Source: Pseudomonas sp. dw_612 | GTDB taxonomy: Bacteria; Pseudomonadota; Gammaproteobacteria; Pseudomonadales; Pseudomonadaceae | Direction: 5' to 3' | Length of the DNA: 64,000 bases | Assembly: GCF_018449725.1 (NCBI RefSeq) | Contig: NZ_JAAVVC010000001.1 | Coordinates: 186,001 to 250,000 of the forward strand | Part shown: piece by piece, positions 1-9,851 of the stretch | Layout: the number at the start of each line of letters is the position of its first letter | How positions within the stretch are numbered: position 1 is the first letter of the stretch | Translations under genes and position numbers: made by a program | Notes under the pieces: model-generated | Told to the model about the DNA's origin: nothing | What the model saw: only the letters and a program-made list of their open reading frames with translations | Databases searched by the model: none

Positions 1-1569
1 CTCGCTTCAGGGCCTTACGGTTGCGCGAGCTGGGCGGATTTAAACGCCCGACTGGAGTCACCTTCCCCACACGACGAATCATTGATCCTTGCGGCTTTAC
101 CGCACGTGGACACGGCACAAGCTTATTTTGCCAACAACATACGTGAGCTGGCGAAGGCGCTCAGCCGCCGCATTTTGACAAACACCAATTTGGCCGGTTT
201 GTACGAAATACTCAGGTACGTCTTTGTTATATCCCAAGTACCAGTATCGCTCAGTGATATTGCTACGAAGATAGAGGCCAGTGCCTGGCAGCCAAGTCAC
301 ATCGGCCCCGATCCTGCCGCTGTTATTCATGCTTATACGAGAATCAATGACACTTATATCAAACTCATTGCGACTCGCGTCTACCTTCCAGAATATTACG
401 ATCTCGGAGAGCACTACCAACCTCTCGCAAAAATAGCCGAGCCTTACAACGAGAAGATCAAAATCATTTGGTCCGACCCGATGGGTTGGTACAAGGCAAC
501 CTGCGACTATCTGGAGGCCTTTGACCGTACAGCGGATGACGATGAATATGACGTCGAGCTGATATTGCCTGAGGAACATTTGGATGAGGCCATGCGCATT
601 CACCAACGATGGTTCGACAATGCCTTGAACGCATGGCGTGACGAAAGCCGTTATGGTGAGAGTGACCAATATTTTGTGCCCTATGCTCTTCCACTAGGGT
701 GTTACCTAGTGCTCGGCGTACCCTGTACCGCTCCTGCCAATCTCCCTGTGCTCAACAGTACTTCAGTCGCGTTTGACTCAGAGTGGGACAACGACACCAC
801 TCTGGTGACGCTCGGCAAGCAGCCTGTGTGTATTGAATGGATCACCATCAACAACCAGATACGGCAGCATGATGGTGAACACCATGAGCATTTCAAAAGT
901 CTAATGGATGGCGTCTTTTCTCACTCGGATTGCGAACTTGATCAATTTCAATCCGAAGGCCGTTACCACAAGTTGTTCTACATCACGCCTGCCTCGAATT
1001 TTGCGATCGACAGTTATTTGAAGGTCGAACTCGAACCGTCTGGTGACGAAGAGTTCTTTGTGCTTCAAACCGACAATCCCTTCCTTGCATCGAAAATCGT
1101 GAATTACGCATCAACGCGACAACTCATGGGGTATCAATCGAAACTTGGGACCTCCAATTTCCTTATGAAAATTGAGGCTAAAGAGTCGCTCCTTGAAAAG
1201 GCTAGCTTAGCCTTGATCGCGTATCGGGCGGGTAACAAAAAAAGCTATAACTTGATCACTCAATCCCTGCTAACCAGAAGGGCTGAAAACTCCACGGTGG
1301 TCGTGAATATCCAGGCCGCCCTGCTGTCACTTTGCGACCTGATTGACAAGCGGGTGCTCAAGGATGCTATTCATCATGGGATCGTGGTGTACTGCGATCC
1401 GGGGTTTCTCGATGATCTCGATGTACCGTCAAAGCGCAGTAAAGGCTTACAGGTCGCACCACAATCACTGATTGAAACGCTTGAGCAACCGTTCCAGGAA
1501 AAAGACTTTTCTCTCCACGATTTATTCTCAAACCTAACGCTGGCCCACTACACCCGACGAAATCACTAG
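1..1569 (+). CDS. Hypothetical protein, 5' end cut off by window edge
   Basis: The reading frame is open from base 1 to the stop at 1567-1569, with no stop codon in the first 27 codons. The TTG at 82 is therefore probably internal and the true start lies outside the window. About 522 residues are visible. The sequence is acidic and soluble-looking, with no signal peptide or membrane segment and no motif that I recognise. It lies on the same strand as the GIY-YIG-type gene that follows 158 bases later. The neighbourhood is an accessory island rich in defence-like genes, but nothing in this protein assigns it a function. Confidence 0.6.
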   Translation, partial: LASGPYGCASWADLNARLESPSPHDESLILAALPHVDTAQAYFANNIRELAKALSRRILTNTNLAGLYEILRYVFVISQVPVSLSDIATKIEASAWQPSHIGPDPAAVIHAYTRINDTYIKLIATRVYLPEYYDLGEHYQPLAKIAEPYNEKIKIIWSDPMGWYKATCDYLEAFDRTADDDEYDVELILPEEHLDEAMRIHQRWFDNALNAWRDESRYGESDQYFVPYALPLGCYLVLGVPCTAPANLPVLNSTSVAFDSEWDNDTTLVTLGKQPVCIEWITINNQIRQHDGEHHEHFKSLMDGVFSHSDCELDQFQSEGRYHKLFYITPASNFAIDSYLKVELEPSGDEEFFVLQTDNPFLASKIVNYASTRQLMGYQSKLGTSNFLMKIEAKESLLEKASLALIAYRAGNKKSYNLITQSLLTRRAENSTVVVNIQAALLSLCDLIDKRVLKDAIHHGIVVYCDPGFLDDLDVPSKRSKGLQVAPQSLIETLEQPFQEKDFSLHDLFSNLTLAHYTRRNH

Positions 1570-1727
1570 CGCCAACATAACGAGAAATGCCCCTTGAGTT
1601 TTGCTCCGGGTCATTTTTATTTCACGTAGGCGTTGAGGTGGGTTGAGCACTCTGCCGTTCAAAAAGCACACGCAGAGCGCGCCCCATACAACGATTGATT
1701 CATTACGTAGCTCAAGGAACCCCAACA

Positions 1728-2381
1728 ATGAGCGCAGGTTTTGTTTACTTGATCATCAATCCCAGCATGCCCGGACTGGTTAAAATCGGCCAGTCAACAC
1801 GCTCATCCAAACAACGGGCGAGGGAGGGAAAAGGAACTTGGGTACCTGATAATTTTGAGGTCGTCTACGATGAACTTGTCACCGACTGCCGGCAGGTAGA
1901 AATCCTGATGAAGCAACGTTACCTGGACTACCAATACAAACCCAACCGAGAGTTCTTCCAACTCCCCATTCGCGAGGCCATTCGAGGACTGATGGAGGAG
2001 GCACTGAACTTCCGCGTGCCTCAGGTGGGCTCTAACAGCGGCGTGGAAATTCTTCCGGACTTGAAGCGCAAGTACCCGACTTATCTGGATCCTGCTTTTC
2101 ACTCGATCAAAATCGTCCACCGCGATAATATCGTTTATCTAGAGTCTGTAAGATTTCGCCACACCACTAGCCGGGACGAGATCGTCGAGCGCACCGATTT
2201 GGCGTTTATTTCCGATGGGGAAATCGATATGTTTATAGCCAATCGCAGCCCTGAGGATAACGCCCGACTTTTCGTGCATGAACTGGACGAGTATTCGATG
2301 ATTCACTGCACTGATCTTTTCACTCAGCAAGCGTGCTCATACATCGCGGAAACACATGAGAAAAGTCGCTGCCTTTCTTAA
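1728..2381 (+). CDS. GIY-YIG/T5orf172-type protein
   Basis: A 217-residue protein. The ATG at 1728 is preceded by AAGGA with 9 bases of spacing, so I prefer it to an in-frame upstream codon at 1695. The N-terminus (GFVYLIINPSMPGLVKIGQS) matches the T5orf172/Mug113 branch of the GIY-YIG nuclease superfamily, where the tyrosine in VYLI and the KIG tripeptide replace the classical GIY...YIG pair. The domain occupies about residues 1-95. The C-terminal 120 residues are not recognised. Members are often found in phage and mobile islands and may cut DNA. I see no operon partner, since the next gene is on the opposite strand. The family call is fairly firm; the activity is inference. Confidence 0.65.
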   Translation: MSAGFVYLIINPSMPGLVKIGQSTRSSKQRAREGKGTWVPDNFEVVYDELVTDCRQVEILMKQRYLDYQYKPNREFFQLPIREAIRGLMEEALNFRVPQVGSNSGVEILPDLKRKYPTYLDPAFHSIKIVHRDNIVYLESVRFRHTTSRDEIVERTDLAFISDGEIDMFIANRSPEDNARLFVHELDEYSMIHCTDLFTQQACSYIAETHEKSRCLS

Positions 2382-2622
2382 ACGCTTGTGCCAACCGGAT
2401 CAAAGATGGCACCGCGCTCTTTACCAAAATAACTCAGCACTCCCCGCTCGCTACTTTGCTGGTAGCAGGCGGGACACTGTTGTGCGGTCACCGACCGTGG
2501 GTATGCGATCCACGAAGTACACCTACCGCCAGGAGCGTTTCGTGTTTACCGTGACATCTCTGGTGCGCAGTTCCACGGCAACAACTCTTCATAGTCGGCC
2601 ACCGACTGCGCATGCGATTCAG

Positions 2623-3627
2623 TTACACGGTTACGGCGAAACGCTTAGCATCAAGGGCGGCAACGGCCGAGAATCCTGCGCCCTTCTTGAAGCTCATGTT
2701 ATGGACGAAATTCTTCATCGCATCAGACGGGTCGATGGTTTCGAGGTTAAGTCCGTCAACAGTTGGCCTAGAGAACGCAGCACTCAGAATTGGCTGCTCC
2801 TCCATATGACCTGTCGAGCTGTTGAGCACATTGTCCAGAGCGGTGACGATGACTAGGTCATCCGGCAGGATTGCCAACAACTCTCGACCTACTCGCAGAG
2901 CGCAGCTGCACACGTAGTCCTGGTGAAGCTCGTTGAACCGCCCAGCAGGCATAGCTTTAGTCGACAGCTTGCCGCTTTTGAGTAGAGATTTGATTTCAGT
3001 CGGAATCACGTCGGAGCCATGGATAGCGAGTCTGGCTTCTAGGACACCACCTTCATGAACAATCATCTGAATGGCTGAGCCGAGGTGCGAGATTTCTGCA
3101 AACGACTCGAAAGCTTCGATGGCATCGAGCTTGGCTTGACGGTCACCATCAAGGATACGGATCGCAATGTCCCGCTCCTCTGCCCACTCGGTATTGGCAG
3201 TCTTCCATTCATCAAGCTGAGCCTGATACTGCCTTTCATCTTCCGCCTGTGCGGTGCCAATCTTGCCGAGCAGGACTGCGCGTTGACGAGCCTCTAGCTT
3301 GAAAAGGCGAGCCCAGAAATTGGGGCGATATGTAGCGGCCGCATGCGTGGCTTCTTGCTCAAGTGTACCGCTCTTCAGTGGCTGTCTAGGTTCGGGGTTG
3401 GAGAGAAGCCGTTTCCATTTCACAGGCTCGGCACACTCCTTGTGCATCGAAAGGAGGACATCTATGTGATTTTCGTACACATCGACTTCATACGCTGCTT
3501 GCTCCAGCGCTTCCATCTTTGCGTACTCTTTCTGTTGCTTTTCGAGCTCACGCTGCCGGCGATGAGCGTTGCGCTCTGATCTCCGCGCAGACGCTTGCAG
3601 CGAACGTACAGTCCCTTTCCAGCCCAT
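2623..3627 (-). CDS. Hypothetical coiled-coil protein
   Basis: A 334-residue protein. I use the ATG at 3627, preceded by GGAG with 7 bases of spacing; a GTG codon sits directly in front of it. Residues about 10-60 are rich in Arg, Lys, Glu and Gln and likely form a coiled coil. A second charged helical stretch lies around residues 115-165. No signal peptide or transmembrane segment is visible, and I do not recognise a catalytic motif. It lies next to the large NACHT gene on the same strand but is separated from it by about 310 bases, so co-transcription is uncertain. Confidence 0.6.
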   Translation of the reverse strand: MGWKGTVRSLQASARRSERNAHRRQRELEKQQKEYAKMEALEQAAYEVDVYENHIDVLLSMHKECAEPVKWKRLLSNPEPRQPLKSGTLEQEATHAAATYRPNFWARLFKLEARQRAVLLGKIGTAQAEDERQYQAQLDEWKTANTEWAEERDIAIRILDGDRQAKLDAIEAFESFAEISHLGSAIQMIVHEGGVLEARLAIHGSDVIPTEIKSLLKSGKLSTKAMPAGRFNELHQDYVCSCALRVGRELLAILPDDLVIVTALDNVLNSSTGHMEEQPILSAAFSRPTVDGLNLETIDPSDAMKNFVHNMSFKKGAGFSAVAALDAKRFAVTV

Positions 3628-3939
3628 CACGATTCTCCATACCGTTCATGTGATGGCACATTAACATAGCTCGTAGCTTTATCTGAATCACCTAAGAACC
3701 TGGAGACTGAAAATACCAGGTAACCCAGATGGAGCGCATTTGTACTCCACGCGTCACAGAACGAGGGCAGAGTCAACTACGCACAAAAAAAGGGGCGCCT
3801 CCAACGACTGCAGTGTAAACAGGTCGAGTCTCGAAACAGATGGAACGCCCCTTTCCCCTCGACAACATCGTTGCATGAACTTAGGTCGCCTCACAGCCGA
3901 AACGGAACCGTCGGAAGCGTCTTCACTGAAATTTACCCA
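3628..3939. other. Intergenic region between NACHT gene and coiled-coil gene
   Basis: About 310 bases with no convincing gene. The notable structure is a long-range inverted repeat at 3789-3854, listed separately. The rest would have to carry the end of the NACHT transcript and the promoter of the coiled-coil gene. I see no clear -35/-10 pair. Confidence 0.4.
3789..3854. repeat. Inverted repeat with 48-base loop
   Basis: Nine-base arms AAAGGGGCG (3789-3797) and CGCCCCTTT (3846-3854) flank a 48-base spacer. The left arm continues a run of A residues, so a minus-strand transcript from the NACHT gene would end in U residues after the stem. It may be a long-loop terminator for that gene or part of a structured RNA. 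No reverse transcriptase or recombinase gene lies nearby to suggest a retron or attachment site. Confidence 0.4.
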
Positions 3940-6900
3940 TTAAGAAACCAATCCTCTAGAGCCGGCTGAGAGACGCGGTCGAAGGTCAAGCACCTTAATC
4001 AGTAACCGGAGACTGTTGCCCATCTCGCGGACAACTCTAGAAGCTTCGAATTCAAGCAGTTCTCGCAGCCCCTCAATGCCAATTAATTCTCCAGTTTCCG
4101 GATGCTCCCATCTACGTTCGCTCGCAACAGTCACGAGTAGACAGCCCGAACGGCAGCACTCAGCCGCCATGTATCGAGTAACAAGCTGGTTTTTTATCGT
4201 GTCACGCAGTACACGTCCTGACCAGTTTTCGCCAAGTTTGAGTTCAACCGTAGCCTGCTGCCCCGATATTGCCCGCATTCGAATATCCGTCTCCTTCTCG
4301 TCAGCGGTAGCCGCTTCTTGGTCGACCGTGTAGACATGATTGGACGCGTTTCGTAGTTCCCGAGCAATTTCCCGGCGCATTACTTTCTCTTCACTGATCA
4401 AAACCCAAGCATCTCGTGGCGTAACATCCTGAAGCAGCAAATCATCGAGGTCTTCGAAGCGGTCGACAAGAACGGCGAACATGTCATCGCGCGTGGTCGG
4501 CGGTGCCTCACCGTAGCTATTGAGTGTCGCCACCTCTGACTCGGTGAGCACGGCTCCATCAACTTCTTCAGCCGCCTTTTCGCGAGCAAGCAATGCGAGG
4601 CGGTCACGAAAATGAGCGAAAAGTGGATCTGCGAGCATCTCGATTTTGACCATCCAAGCTTCAGCACCTTGAGTGTCAAGAATTGCAGTGAGGAGCGCGT
4701 TTCTTGCGTTTTGCGCATCGTCTCGAGGACCTGGTGAAAAGGTACCCTCATGAGTAATGTCGTCGGAGGGACGAACATGCTGATATGCAAGTCGGAGTAA
4801 CCGCAGGAGCAACTGGGGGGTGAAGCCAGATGTACTTAGATCGACGCGCAGACTCGCGAAGCGGTCCCCAAACAAAGTACTGAAGGCATTGATAGCGATA
4901 CCAGTTGGCATGGGCTCATGCAGTGCCAGTAATAGCTCCAAGGCGTCTGCCCCTGCTCCTGGATCGAGACGCATCAATGTAGTGAGCCAAACCTGAGTAA
5001 AGGGACCGTTGTCGGCAACGCTCAGCTGTTTCGCAGCCAAAGTGTGAATCTTGCCACGCGTTTCGCCGCCGCCGTGCTGAAGGAGAATTTTTAGTACCCG
5101 CTCAAGTCGACCTAACGCAGCGGCCTCGTCTTCGTCACGACAAGGATTATCGACATAAGCATCAAGCCAGCGTAGTAATCGAGGCACAAACAATTGCGCC
5201 ACGATGTCCGAGGCATAACTCACATCCTGAAGTAACATGGCAAACGAATTTGTCTTAGCGACTTCATTGAGTTCAGCGGTCAAATCGGGACCTAGCGTCT
5301 GTTCGACCGCGTCAGGAAACTCCCGCGCCAGGGATTCGAGCCATGCTGGAAAACCGTTGCACTCAACTCGAGCGTAGCGCGCGGCCAGTTTAGCCTCAAC
5401 TACGGAAAGGTTCCGCGCCCAGTCAGGGTCTTCAGCTTCGGCGGCAATCGCGGCCAGCCCGAGCTGCCACCTAATAAGAAATGTCCCCTTTTGCTCCGCG
5501 GGTCTCTCGTAGCGAAGCGTTGGATGATCGCCGCGCCAAATAGCGCGCATGCTGGTACGTAGCCGGTCGGCGGTCGTTTTGCCAAAATGCGCCTCAAGAA
5601 AACGACGATCCCAACCGGATGCACGGCTTTCGTTTCCAGAGCGCTGCATCGCCTGCCACAAATTCCAAGCGGTATTTCCTTCGCGATCGGGTGTAAAAGC
5701 TTCATCGGGGTGCTCAACAACCTCACACCAGAATGCCACCCAGTCCGCATGCTGAGTTGCTTGGCGCTCTTCGCTTGCTCTGCGCTGCTGATCTATTCGA
5801 GCCTCTAGCTTGACCATTTCCGGATCGATTTCCGGTGGAGCGAGATACTGATCTATCAGGGCGATCAGCACAGGCTTATCGAGAACATACTGCTTGAGGC
5901 CTTCGATATGATCACGAGAATCGCCGACACCGTCCCAGATACCACGCATCGAGGCATGGAGCATCATTGCACGCTCCGACAACGGGCGATCAGCGTCAGC
6001 CAAAATGCGTCGCACCCACGCAGCATCTTGTTCGTAATTTAATTGGATGGGACCGCGGAATGAAGCCTGGCAAAATCGCGCCCAAGAGTCAGCTCGCGGG
6101 TGCAGACTTTCATTGAACGCATCATCAGACCAGAAAATTGCCTCGCGCTGTATTGAGTTCAGTTCCGAAAGTGCTTTGCGTAGGTTCTTCAGCGGCTCGT
6201 CGTGGGTATGATCATCGGGCAGGAGCCGCAATGCGATCGTAGATGAGCGAAGGACTTCTAGCCGACACTCGTCCCCACGAATAAGTCTTAAGCAAACCGC
6301 TGCGAGCGCTGAGAGCAATTGGGAGCGTTTACTGACGAGATGTGGCCACTCACTCACCCAAGCCAAATCCTCGGTGACCAAGTTGGTCAGCCCCTCGCGC
6401 AGCGTCTCCAGATAGCCTGGAGCGAATTCAAGCTCTGCAATACTGTACGGTAGCGGCCATCCTAGCTCGTGCCCCGTACTTGATGACTCCGAGAGCCCCC
6501 TCAAAATCCCACAGAGTCGATCAGGTGTAAAAAATAGAGGAAACAATCTGACGACCGCACCACGCACCACGGAGTCGGGCCAGAGTGCCTGTGCCTCCTC
6601 CATCGATTGTGTGAGTAACTCGACCCGAGAGTCACCAAGACGAGCGAGTGCCGTAATCGCATCAAGACGCTCACCGTCCATAGCCAATCCATCGATTGCG
6701 ACTGTATGAGCAATATCCGCACATGCTGGCATCGGCCCTGCACCAACTAGATCGAGCAACAGCTCACGGATCTCGGGATTCTCAATGCCCTCCCCCCACA
6801 GCTGTAAAACTTGTCCTTCCAAGTCAGGTGAAGCAAAACGATGGATCTGCACCTGCGGAGCTTGCAGCCCACGCCATCCTCCAGGTCCGTAAAGCCTCAC

Positions 6901-8283
6901 ATAGGATCGCAATGCGTCTGAGCGCTGAGAAAGTGTGAGCGATTCGGGGTCAGCGTGGTCCAGCAATACGTTGGGCTCGCGATCACGAACTTCGGAAAAA
7001 ATAGTTGGCTGTGATGCAGCTAGCCATGCCGCGACCGGACGCATTGTCGGCCGGACTACCTTATCGTTCTGTTGAGTCTCAGCGAAGAGCAGTCGCTTGA
7101 CCGCCTTGATTGGCATTCCCTGGCTCAATCGACGGTCAAGATACTGTGCCGCAAGAAATTCGAGCACCGAGCGGTGATGGAACCGGACTCGACCGTAGCT
7201 CGCAAAACCGAACAGCGCTCGCTCCAGCAATGTCTCCCGCTCCTGCGGAGTCCAGTCATGTAGTAGCACTTCGGGTTCTAGCGCCCCGCCAGGCTCCCCG
7301 CCACGATCTGCCTCCACACTGAGGCGTATGGTCAACTTCCGGGTAAGCAGAGCAGCGAGCGCAAGCCGGCTTGCTCCCTCCAATGCCTTGTCGGGTGAGA
7401 GTTGCGCGGGCTCACCACGATCGGTACGAGGCTTGAGTTTGATGCGGATATTTTGCTCCACCTGCTCTCGATGGGTGCGAATGCGGCGGTGCTCGCGCCA
7501 ATCAGAGCAAAGCTCGACAAGGTCCTGCGGTCGGCGTGCAAAATCCTCCGCGTTCCGCTTACGAATGTCCGCAAGTAGGACATCGGCATCGTTGACCCCC
7601 TCAATTACCGCCATCTCACGAATCTGCTGGTCGGACAACGGCATCAATGCGACGTTACGCCATACAGGAGCCACGTCCTCCTTCTTGGCGGAATCACGCC
7701 GCAAACGGCCCGTCGCGATGTCTGCGAAATTATCTCCGCTCGGTACCAGTTCAACCTGATCAGGGACTGGTAAATATCGCTGGATCAGTTTCTGATCCAC
7801 AGCGACCGGTCGGGTTGTTATAACAATCTGAACCCTTCCGAGCTGACTGCCAATGGCCTTACCCAAGCGCTTGAGAGCAACCTCAAAAGAACCGAGGGTC
7901 AGCTTCAACTCATCAATCGAATCCAGAAAAAACGTGGCAATTTCTGATTGAGCAGCCTGCCAAGCCTCAAGCCGCTCCTCCTCTTCTCGTGACAGTAAGT
8001 CCGGTAGATTGGCTGTTGCGAGCTGCGATAGCTCCAGAAAGAACGCAGGCTCGCCTTTCTCCCACAATGCCTGCTGCTGTGCTCGACACTCATAGGTCTT
8101 TCCGGCGCCGGCTTCTGAAACAATCAGAACACGCTGCGATTCAAGCAACGTTTCCCAGCCAACATCTTTCGCCCACCCCAATCGCGACAGCAGTGATGCC
8201 TGCTCAATGTCGGCGATCTCCTCCTGAGATAGATTGCGGAAGGTACGCTGAATACGCGGGTTGGATTTGTGTGGTGATTGCAT
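3940..8283 (-). CDS. NACHT-type STAND NTPase with C-terminal PD-(D/E)XK-like domain
   Basis: A 1447-residue protein. The N-terminal NTPase has a Walker A SEAGAGKT (residues 56-63), a Walker B FFLDSIDE (118-125, the DxxDE form typical of NACHT) and an ITTRP sensor motif (155-159). A winged-helix-type motif RFHHRSVLEFLAAQYL follows near residue 370. A long helical repeat-like region comes next, the usual sensor part of STAND proteins. At the C-terminus, D1333, then E1347-L-K1349 at the end of a beta strand, and a following QLVTRYM helix and GCLLVTV strand resemble a PD-(D/E)XK nuclease core. Bacterial NACHT and Avs proteins usually sense phage proteins and kill through a fused effector. The NTPase call is firm and the nuclease call is inference. 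Confidence 0.8.
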   Translation of the reverse strand: MQSPHKSNPRIQRTFRNLSQEEIADIEQASLLSRLGWAKDVGWETLLESQRVLIVSEAGAGKTYECRAQQQALWEKGEPAFFLELSQLATANLPDLLSREEEERLEAWQAAQSEIATFFLDSIDELKLTLGSFEVALKRLGKAIGSQLGRVQIVITTRPVAVDQKLIQRYLPVPDQVELVPSGDNFADIATGRLRRDSAKKEDVAPVWRNVALMPLSDQQIREMAVIEGVNDADVLLADIRKRNAEDFARRPQDLVELCSDWREHRRIRTHREQVEQNIRIKLKPRTDRGEPAQLSPDKALEGASRLALAALLTRKLTIRLSVEADRGGEPGGALEPEVLLHDWTPQERETLLERALFGFASYGRVRFHHRSVLEFLAAQYLDRRLSQGMPIKAVKRLLFAETQQNDKVVRPTMRPVAAWLAASQPTIFSEVRDREPNVLLDHADPESLTLSQRSDALRSYVRLYGPGGWRGLQAPQVQIHRFASPDLEGQVLQLWGEGIENPEIRELLLDLVGAGPMPACADIAHTVAIDGLAMDGERLDAITALARLGDSRVELLTQSMEEAQALWPDSVVRGAVVRLFPLFFTPDRLCGILRGLSESSSTGHELGWPLPYSIAELEFAPGYLETLREGLTNLVTEDLAWVSEWPHLVSKRSQLLSALAAVCLRLIRGDECRLEVLRSSTIALRLLPDDHTHDEPLKNLRKALSELNSIQREAIFWSDDAFNESLHPRADSWARFCQASFRGPIQLNYEQDAAWVRRILADADRPLSERAMMLHASMRGIWDGVGDSRDHIEGLKQYVLDKPVLIALIDQYLAPPEIDPEMVKLEARIDQQRRASEERQATQHADWVAFWCEVVEHPDEAFTPDREGNTAWNLWQAMQRSGNESRASGWDRRFLEAHFGKTTADRLRTSMRAIWRGDHPTLRYERPAEQKGTFLIRWQLGLAAIAAEAEDPDWARNLSVVEAKLAARYARVECNGFPAWLESLAREFPDAVEQTLGPDLTAELNEVAKTNSFAMLLQDVSYASDIVAQLFVPRLLRWLDAYVDNPCRDEDEAAALGRLERVLKILLQHGGGETRGKIHTLAAKQLSVADNGPFTQVWLTTLMRLDPGAGADALELLLALHEPMPTGIAINAFSTLFGDRFASLRVDLSTSGFTPQLLLRLLRLAYQHVRPSDDITHEGTFSPGPRDDAQNARNALLTAILDTQGAEAWMVKIEMLADPLFAHFRDRLALLAREKAAEEVDGAVLTESEVATLNSYGEAPPTTRDDMFAVLVDRFEDLDDLLLQDVTPRDAWVLISEEKVMRREIARELRNASNHVYTVDQEAATADEKETDIRMRAISGQQATVELKLGENWSGRVLRDTIKNQLVTRYMAAECCRSGCLLVTVASERRWEHPETGELIGIEGLRELLEFEASRVVREMGNSLRLLIKVLDLRPRLSAGSRGLVS

Positions 8284-8710
8284 CAGCGACCTTTAGCCAT
8301 TTCAGTTGTACCTGCACGTTTCTGCCAAAAGGTATCGTATTAAATACGAAGACACATTGATGCTAGCCACGATAGTCGGCTGGCAGCGATCTACTGTCAT
8401 TCACGCGTTCGGCATTTTTCGATTTTCGGTTCCAAGGCGAAGCTCAAGCATCGATTCCAGCGGCGACGCCGCTCCTGGCCCAAAAGCTCACCACTTTTGT
8501 CATTTCTGTTAGTCATAAACATAGTCGTTTGACTATCCCTCATCGTAAGAGAGAAACGGTGTCCTGTCTTTCATGGGGCTCATTCATGCTGCAATAACGC
8601 AATCCGTCGCCTGGGAACGCTTCATACAAACCGGCAAAAGCTGGCGCTGGGAAACTGTGCTACAAGATATGAGCATGCCTTAGGCGCATGGATAGTTCAG
8701 GGAGGAGCAA
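8284..8710. other. Divergent intergenic region with small palindrome
   Basis: About 430 bases separate the NACHT gene (leftward) from the hydrolase-caspase operon (rightward), so this must hold both promoters. The palindrome ATAGTC-GTTT-GACTAT at 8521-8536 could be an operator or a small hairpin. The last bases (GGGAGGAGCAA) are a strong ribosome binding site for the hydrolase gene. No regulator gene is next to it. Confidence 0.4.
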
Positions 8711-9841
8711 ATGGCACAATTAGTGTTTGTTCATGGTGTCGCCACACGCGACACACCGGAGTATCGGGCCTCGATCGCAAACCGGGAGAAGTTGTTTCGC
8801 GAACTGTTGTTCGCCCCAAACGACGTCGCTATCCATTCGCCAATGTGGGGCCAGTTCGTCCCCTCTATCTCCCATGAAGTATTCAGCACCGATCAGGGGG
8901 TGGGAACTTATTCCCTGAACGTTGGCACGGCTCATGGGCTTGGAGCTGGCCTCATGGGAGCAGGACAGGTGGAAGGCGTACCCGATATTTCGATTGGGGC
9001 CGTCGGAAAGCAGGATCCTGTAGCGGCGCTTGACGCCATTTGCTCGGAGATTGCCGACCGGGCTACACGCGAGAAGCGAAACCTCATGCCTGAGGAACTT
9101 CAGGCTTTCCGCAAAGCCTCTGAACTCATTGCATCAAACAGTGGCGCGAGTGCGTTTGTTGGCGACGCCGACGCTCAAACGATCGCGGATCTACTGAACG
9201 CCGGGATGCCGCCAACCTACGGCATCGGCAGTCTGATCGGCGACGCCGTCTCGGCCGTCACGGACCGGGTGCGCAATGCGGCGTCGACGCTCGGCTTTGG
9301 CGCTATCAGAGGCAGTCTCAGCCCCGCTATCGGTCAATTCATGGGCGATGTCTTCGTCTACCTGAAAGAAGGAGAGCTTCGCCAGAAAATTAGAAGCGAA
9401 GTCGGTGAAGCTCTAACCAAGGCTCATGAGGGAGTGAAGGCTGGCAAGGGCCCTCTCGTGGTCGTCGGACACAGCATGGGAGGCGTCATTCTCATCGACA
9501 TGCTGACAAATCCCGCGTCGTCGGGCCTACCTGAAGAACTGAAGGTCGATGCCCTACTGACTGTAGGTTCGCAACCGGGCTTCTTCGCCGCTCTCGATCT
9601 TCTTGCACATAACCTGCCGGTCGGCTCGCAGCGCCGCAAGCCAGACTGCGTCGAGCACTGGCTCAATATCTTTGACCCCATCGATCCTTTGGCCTTTCGC
9701 GCGGATATGATCTTCAAAGACGTGATTGACCTATCGTTCAACTCCGTTGCGGGAATCACGGAGGCACATTCGAAGTACTTCCAGCGGCCTCAGTTCTATG
9801 CTCGCTCGCGTAAACGGCTACAAGGCTTCGGGATATTGTGA
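8711..9841 (+). CDS. Alpha/beta-hydrolase, first gene of caspase operon
   Basis: A 376-residue protein preceded by AGGAG. The opening LVFVHGV is the oxyanion-side strand of an alpha/beta hydrolase. The nucleophile elbow is GHSMGG with Ser255. Likely acid and base are Asp322 or Asp325 (NIFDPIDP) and His353 (TEAHSKYF), giving a complete lipase/esterase-type triad. Residues 60-210 form a large Gly/Ala-rich insert that could be a lid or regulatory segment. There is no signal peptide, so it acts in the cytoplasm. It sits 10 bases upstream of a caspase-like gene. In bacterial conflict systems such hydrolases can serve as membrane- or metabolite-attacking effectors; here that role is inferred from context. 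Confidence 0.8.
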   Translation: MAQLVFVHGVATRDTPEYRASIANREKLFRELLFAPNDVAIHSPMWGQFVPSISHEVFSTDQGVGTYSLNVGTAHGLGAGLMGAGQVEGVPDISIGAVGKQDPVAALDAICSEIADRATREKRNLMPEELQAFRKASELIASNSGASAFVGDADAQTIADLLNAGMPPTYGIGSLIGDAVSAVTDRVRNAASTLGFGAIRGSLSPAIGQFMGDVFVYLKEGELRQKIRSEVGEALTKAHEGVKAGKGPLVVVGHSMGGVILIDMLTNPASSGLPEELKVDALLTVGSQPGFFAALDLLAHNLPVGSQRRKPDCVEHWLNIFDPIDPLAFRADMIFKDVIDLSFNSVAGITEAHSKYFQRPQFYARSRKRLQGFGIL

Positions 9842-9851
9842 GGTCGAACCA

